Shown here one piece after another: positions 18,267-21,597 of a stretch of 21,597 nt of DNA. How positions within the stretch are numbered: position 1 is the stretch's first letter; each line of letters opens with the position of its first letter. Source of the stretch: a virus; IMG/VR virus record IMGVR_UViG_3300034101_001095, positions 1 through 21,597 of that record; one strand, given 5' to 3'. The notes below the pieces were generated by a model. That model had not been told where the DNA came from and searched no databases. It saw nothing but the letters and a program-made list of their open reading frames with translations. The translations under genes were made by a program, and so were the position numbers.

Positions 18267-20327
18267 ATGGCTGAATTTAAAAACGAAGAACTAGGACAAA
18301 ACGAGTTTGATCAACCAACCGAATCAGATAAAGAGATTGTTGAGTTCGTTGTCTCTCACTGTGACAGATGGCGTGATCATCGTGATACAAATTACTTAGA
18401 AGAGTGGAAAGAATATGAAAGAATATTTAGAGGCAAGTGGGCTGCAGAAGACCGTACTAGAGAATCTGAGCGCAGCCGTATTATCTCCCCAGCGACTCAG
18501 CAAGCTGTGGAAACAAGACACGCAGAGATTTGTGAAGCAGTATTCGGAAATGGTGAATGGTTTGACATCGCTGATGACCTTGTGGACCAACAACCTTTCG
18601 ATGTGGAAGCAATTAAACGACAGCTCAAAGAAGACCTAGAGAAAGAGAATATTAAGAAGGCTATTACTCAGGTTGAGTTAATGGCTGAGATTTATGGTAC
18701 TGGTATCGGTGAGTTGTCGGTCTCTAAGAAGACTGAGATGTATCCACAGACAATGCCAATGCAAGACGGTACTGCAGCCTACGGAGTGATGGAGAAGGAT
18801 TATACTTGCATTAAGCTAAATCCCATTAATCCTAAGAACTTCCTGATTGACCCTAACGCTGTTTCGGTTGATGACGCAATGGGAGTTGCTATCGAGTCTT
18901 ATGTCTCTATCCACCAAGTTGTTGCAGGTATGGAAAAGGGTATCTATCGTAAAGTAGATATTCAACCTTACGGACAAGATGATGATTTAGAACCAACACA
19001 AGAAGAGACTCAGTTTAAAGATGACAAAGTAGTACTCTTGAAATATTATGGTTTAGTACCTCGTGAATACATTGAACAACTGGAGAACAAAGAAGGTGAA
19101 GAAGTTGTTGACTTATTTCCGGAGGATAGCACTGCGGATCAGTATAGCGACCTCGTCGAAGCCATCGTTGTTATTGCTAATGGCGACCTCCTCCTTAAAG
19201 CAGAGAAAACGCCTTACATGATGAAGGATCGTCCTGTCGTAGCCTATCAGGATGATACAGTTCCAAATCGTTTCTACGGACGTGGCACAGTCGAGAAGGC
19301 ATACAATATGCAAAAGGGCATCGATGCTCAGTTGCGTTCACACCTTGACAGCCTAGCCCTCACCACATCGCCAATGATTGCAATGGACGCTACACGATTA
19401 CCACGTGGCGCTAAGTTTGAAGTCAAGCCCGGCAAAGCAATCCTCACCAACGGTAATCCAGCAGAGATCCTATTCCCATTCAAGTTCGGTTCTACCGATC
19501 CGGGTAATCTAGCAATTAGCCAAAACTTCGAGAGAATGTTGCTACAAGCTACTGGCACAACCGATGCCGCTGGTCAACCAACAGCGTTTACTCGTGATGG
19601 TGCGGCTCAGATGTCGATGTCTGTTGCTGGAATTGTTAAGAAGTACAAACGTACCCTAACAAACTTTCAAGAAGACTTCCTCGTGCCATTGATTCGTAAG
19701 GCAGCGTGGAGATTCATGCAGTTTGATCCTGAGCGTTATCCTGCAGCAGACTTTAAGTTTATCCCAATGGCTACTTTAGGCATCATTGCCCGTGAATACG
19801 AGCAACAACAGCTTATCGCATTGCTCCAAACCCTTGGTCCCGATACTCCAGTACTACCGATGATCCTAAAAGGCATTATTGCTAGTTCTAGTCTGCCAAA
19901 TAGAGCTGATATGCTCCAGCAATTAGATCAAATGATGCAGCCTAACCCAGAACAACAGCAATTAGCTCAAGCAGAACAGCAATTGAAGCTACAAGCTGCA
20001 CAGGCAACTATTAAGCAACTCGATGCTAGTGCTGCTAAAGACATGGCAGACGCTCAGAAGACCATGGTTGAGGCTCAATTGGCTCCTAAAGAGGTAGAAG
20101 CGAAGGTTATTTCTGCTGTTTCACGCAATTTACCCAGTGAAGACAATGCTGCTAACGTAGAATTTGATCGCAGGGTAAAGATTGCTGAATTAATGCTTAA
20201 AGAAGCTGACTTAAAGAACAACACCAAGATTGTTGAGATGCAAATGTCAGATAAAATGGCTACAATTGGTAAAGCAGAAGAAGAGTTTCTAAATAACTTA
20301 ACTGAGAAGCTATCAAACAATGGCTAA
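18267..20327 (+). CDS. Portal protein
   Basis: A 686-residue protein forming the ring at the capsid vertex through which DNA passes. It has an N-terminal helix (IVEFVVSHCDRWRDHRD), ISPATQQAVETRHAEI, a core with NRFYGRGTVEKAYNMQ, then DSLALTTSPMIAMDATRL and ATGTTDAAGQPTA. Its long C-terminal helical, Gln/Ala-rich part (about 560-686) is likely coiled coil, resembling the long barrel of P22-type portals. AAGGAAAACC precedes the ATG. It is longer than T7 gp8 (536). The 3' end overlaps the fibre gene by 8 bp. Confidence 0.85.
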   Translation: MAEFKNEELGQNEFDQPTESDKEIVEFVVSHCDRWRDHRDTNYLEEWKEYERIFRGKWAAEDRTRESERSRIISPATQQAVETRHAEICEAVFGNGEWFDIADDLVDQQPFDVEAIKRQLKEDLEKENIKKAITQVELMAEIYGTGIGELSVSKKTEMYPQTMPMQDGTAAYGVMEKDYTCIKLNPINPKNFLIDPNAVSVDDAMGVAIESYVSIHQVVAGMEKGIYRKVDIQPYGQDDDLEPTQEETQFKDDKVVLLKYYGLVPREYIEQLENKEGEEVVDLFPEDSTADQYSDLVEAIVVIANGDLLLKAEKTPYMMKDRPVVAYQDDTVPNRFYGRGTVEKAYNMQKGIDAQLRSHLDSLALTTSPMIAMDATRLPRGAKFEVKPGKAILTNGNPAEILFPFKFGSTDPGNLAISQNFERMLLQATGTTDAAGQPTAFTRDGAAQMSMSVAGIVKKYKRTLTNFQEDFLVPLIRKAAWRFMQFDPERYPAADFKFIPMATLGIIAREYEQQQLIALLQTLGPDTPVLPMILKGIIASSSLPNRADMLQQLDQMMQPNPEQQQLAQAEQQLKLQAAQATIKQLDASAAKDMADAQKTMVEAQLAPKEVEAKVISAVSRNLPSEDNAANVEFDRRVKIAELMLKEADLKNNTKIVEMQMSDKMATIGKAEEEFLNNLTEKLSNNG

Positions 20328-21597
20328 CATCAAAGACTTTATCAAGAAAATCGGTAATAGTGCTGTTTCGTTAGAAGAACAGCAACAAGCATTAGCTCAG
20401 GTAGAGAAGACTATCATCGAAGCGAAGCAAAAGCGTACCGAAGTAGTTGGTAAGAACGCTGATATGGTGATTCAAGCATTAAAAACCATTGAAGCCAAGC
20501 TAGAAGCGAAGTTAACCGAGCTAAATAACACTCCTGCAAAGCAAGGCATCCAAGGACCTGTTGGTAAAGACGGTAAAGATGGCAAAGACGGTAAAGCTGG
20601 TCGTGATGGGATTAACGGCAAAGATGGAACCGATGGCAAAGACGGTGTAGATGGCAAAGACGGTATCTCAGTCGTTGACGCTAAGATTGACTTTGATGGT
20701 TCTTTAGTTGTTTACCTATCCAACGGTAATGAAATTGATTGCGGTCAGATCCTACAGCCTGAAGTTGCTAAGAACATTATCATCAGTAGCGGTGGTTCAG
20801 GTACATCACAGGTTGTTACCGATACTTTAGTGTCCCTGCAGAACCAAATCAATACTTTAACTGGTATTGATGGTGTTTTAGGCGATATGGCGCAGCAAAA
20901 CGCCACAGCAGTAGCCATCACAGGCGGCACAATCAATGGCACTACTATAGGTGCTACTACCCCATCTACTGTAAACGCTACTACGATTACAGGACAGACA
21001 GCTAGGTTAAATGGAACTGGTACAAACTTATTTTTACAATCACAAACTTTTAATACTACTTGGATTAATTCAGCTTTAACTATTAATCAAACTGCTACTA
21101 CAGCCCCTAATGGAACATCTACTGGTAATAGTTTAATTCCAACTGTTGCAAACTCTATTCACAGAATTAATAGCCCATCAATAACTGCTATTAGTGGAGT
21201 TACATATACAGTAAGCGTTTATGCAAAAGCAAATGGATATAATTATTTATTTGTAAATTGCCAAGCGGCTTTTAACGCAAATACTACATTTAATTTATTA
21301 ACGGGGGCTATTAGCACAACAGCCAACGGAACTGCAACAATTACGGATGCTGGTAATGGTTGGTATCGCTGTACTGTAACAGGAACAGCAGTATCAACAT
21401 CAACAAATATTCCATTTTTCCAAGTAAATAATACCCAAACTGGTGCAACAGACGATACTTATGCTGGAAATGGGACAAGCGGTATTTTCTTGTGGGGTGC
21501 TCAATATGAAATTGGCTCAACCGCCAACACTTACATCCCCACAACCACTACAGCAGTCTACGGAACTCCTACCCTATCCTTTAGTGGAGTATCTGAA
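20320..21597 (+). CDS. Tail fibre/structural protein with collagen-like repeats, 5' part
   Basis: 426 codons, still open at the window edge. Residues 1-75 are helical and probably coiled coil (ALAQVEKTIIEAKQKRTEVV). Residues 76-117 are 14 perfect Gly-X-Y triplets, many GKD. Residues 118-150 form a small beta domain. Residues 200-226 hold the Thr/Gly-rich ITGGTINGTTIGATTP linker common before fibre tip domains. From residue 234 (NLFLQSQTF) to about 410 is a jelly-roll-like domain with YTVSVYAKANGYNYLF, AGNGWYRCTVTGTA and LWGAQYEIGS, typical of phage carbohydrate-binding domains. It likely binds host surface glycans. Base composition drops in GC over this last domain. Confidence 0.75.
   Translation, partial: MANIKDFIKKIGNSAVSLEEQQQALAQVEKTIIEAKQKRTEVVGKNADMVIQALKTIEAKLEAKLTELNNTPAKQGIQGPVGKDGKDGKDGKAGRDGINGKDGTDGKDGVDGKDGISVVDAKIDFDGSLVVYLSNGNEIDCGQILQPEVAKNIIISSGGSGTSQVVTDTLVSLQNQINTLTGIDGVLGDMAQQNATAVAITGGTINGTTIGATTPSTVNATTITGQTARLNGTGTNLFLQSQTFNTTWINSALTINQTATTAPNGTSTGNSLIPTVANSIHRINSPSITAISGVTYTVSVYAKANGYNYLFVNCQAAFNANTTFNLLTGAISTTANGTATITDAGNGWYRCTVTGTAVSTSTNIPFFQVNNTQTGATDDTYAGNGTSGIFLWGAQYEIGSTANTYIPTTTTAVYGTPTLSFSGVSE
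20545..20670 (+). repeat. Collagen-like Gly-X-Y coding repeat
   Basis: Fourteen consecutive Gly-X-Y codon triplets (residues 76-117 of the fibre protein), built mostly on a GGTAAAGAC-like 9-mer. Such repeats fold as triple helices in phage fibres and can expand or contract by recombination. Confidence 0.85.

Noticed and set aside
20472-20657. Minus-strand Pro/Ser/Leu-rich frame
   Set aside because: It is the antisense shadow of the collagen-like Gly-X-Y repeats.

Overview
The window is a contiguous piece of a tailed double-stranded DNA bacteriophage genome, very probably a lytic podovirus-like phage of a Gram-negative (likely aquatic) bacterium. Supporting signs are dense gene packing with repeated ATGA or TAATG stop/start overlaps, a T7-like replication set (gp4-type primase-helicase, family A DNA polymerase, gp2.5-like SSB, FEN-type 5'-3' exonuclease, DUF3310), a terminase large subunit, a portal protein and a collagen-like tail fibre gene. 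No integrase, lysogeny repressor or phage RNA polymerase is recognisable here. The host cannot be named from the sequence. The SSB-like tail, the secreted Cys-rich protein and the sigma70-like promoter fit a Gram-negative host.

Layout: genes diverge from a roughly 1 kb non-coding control region (about 14553-15571). To its left everything is on the minus strand and read right to left. First comes a run of very small early genes (14552 down to 11566), many too short for routine gene calling, including several tiny membrane or secreted proteins, with a terminator-like hairpin near 12.0 kb. After a short promoter-like gap (11389-11565) come more small genes, then the primase-helicase (8841-10430), an unresolved cluster with two overlapping reading frames (7980-8328), an FkbM-type methyltransferase, DNA polymerase, an endonuclease VII-like HNH gene, SSB, 5'-3' exonuclease, a PD-(D/E)XK nuclease that overlaps its upstream neighbour by 179 bp, small genes, a stand-alone DEDD 3'-5' exonuclease with a zinc ribbon, DUF3310, a GT9-like glycosyltransferase, and an adenosylcobalamin-dependent (class II) ribonucleotide reductase that runs off the left edge.

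To the right of the control region, on the plus strand, are a putative small terminase, a second HNH endonuclease whose ribosome binding site lies in an RNA hairpin, the large terminase, a conserved unknown protein, the portal, and a tail fibre/structural protein with 14 collagen-like Gly-X-Y triplets that runs off the right edge.

The leftward block makes nucleotides (RNR) and replicates and recombines DNA. The rightward block packages DNA and builds the particle. The control region carries a good sigma70-like rightward promoter with a dyad over its -10 box, GGACTATA repeats whose ACTATAG core resembles single-subunit phage RNA polymerase promoters, 18-bp-spaced direct repeats, a G-rich tract and a possible structured RNA. 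It is the most likely place for a switch or an origin.
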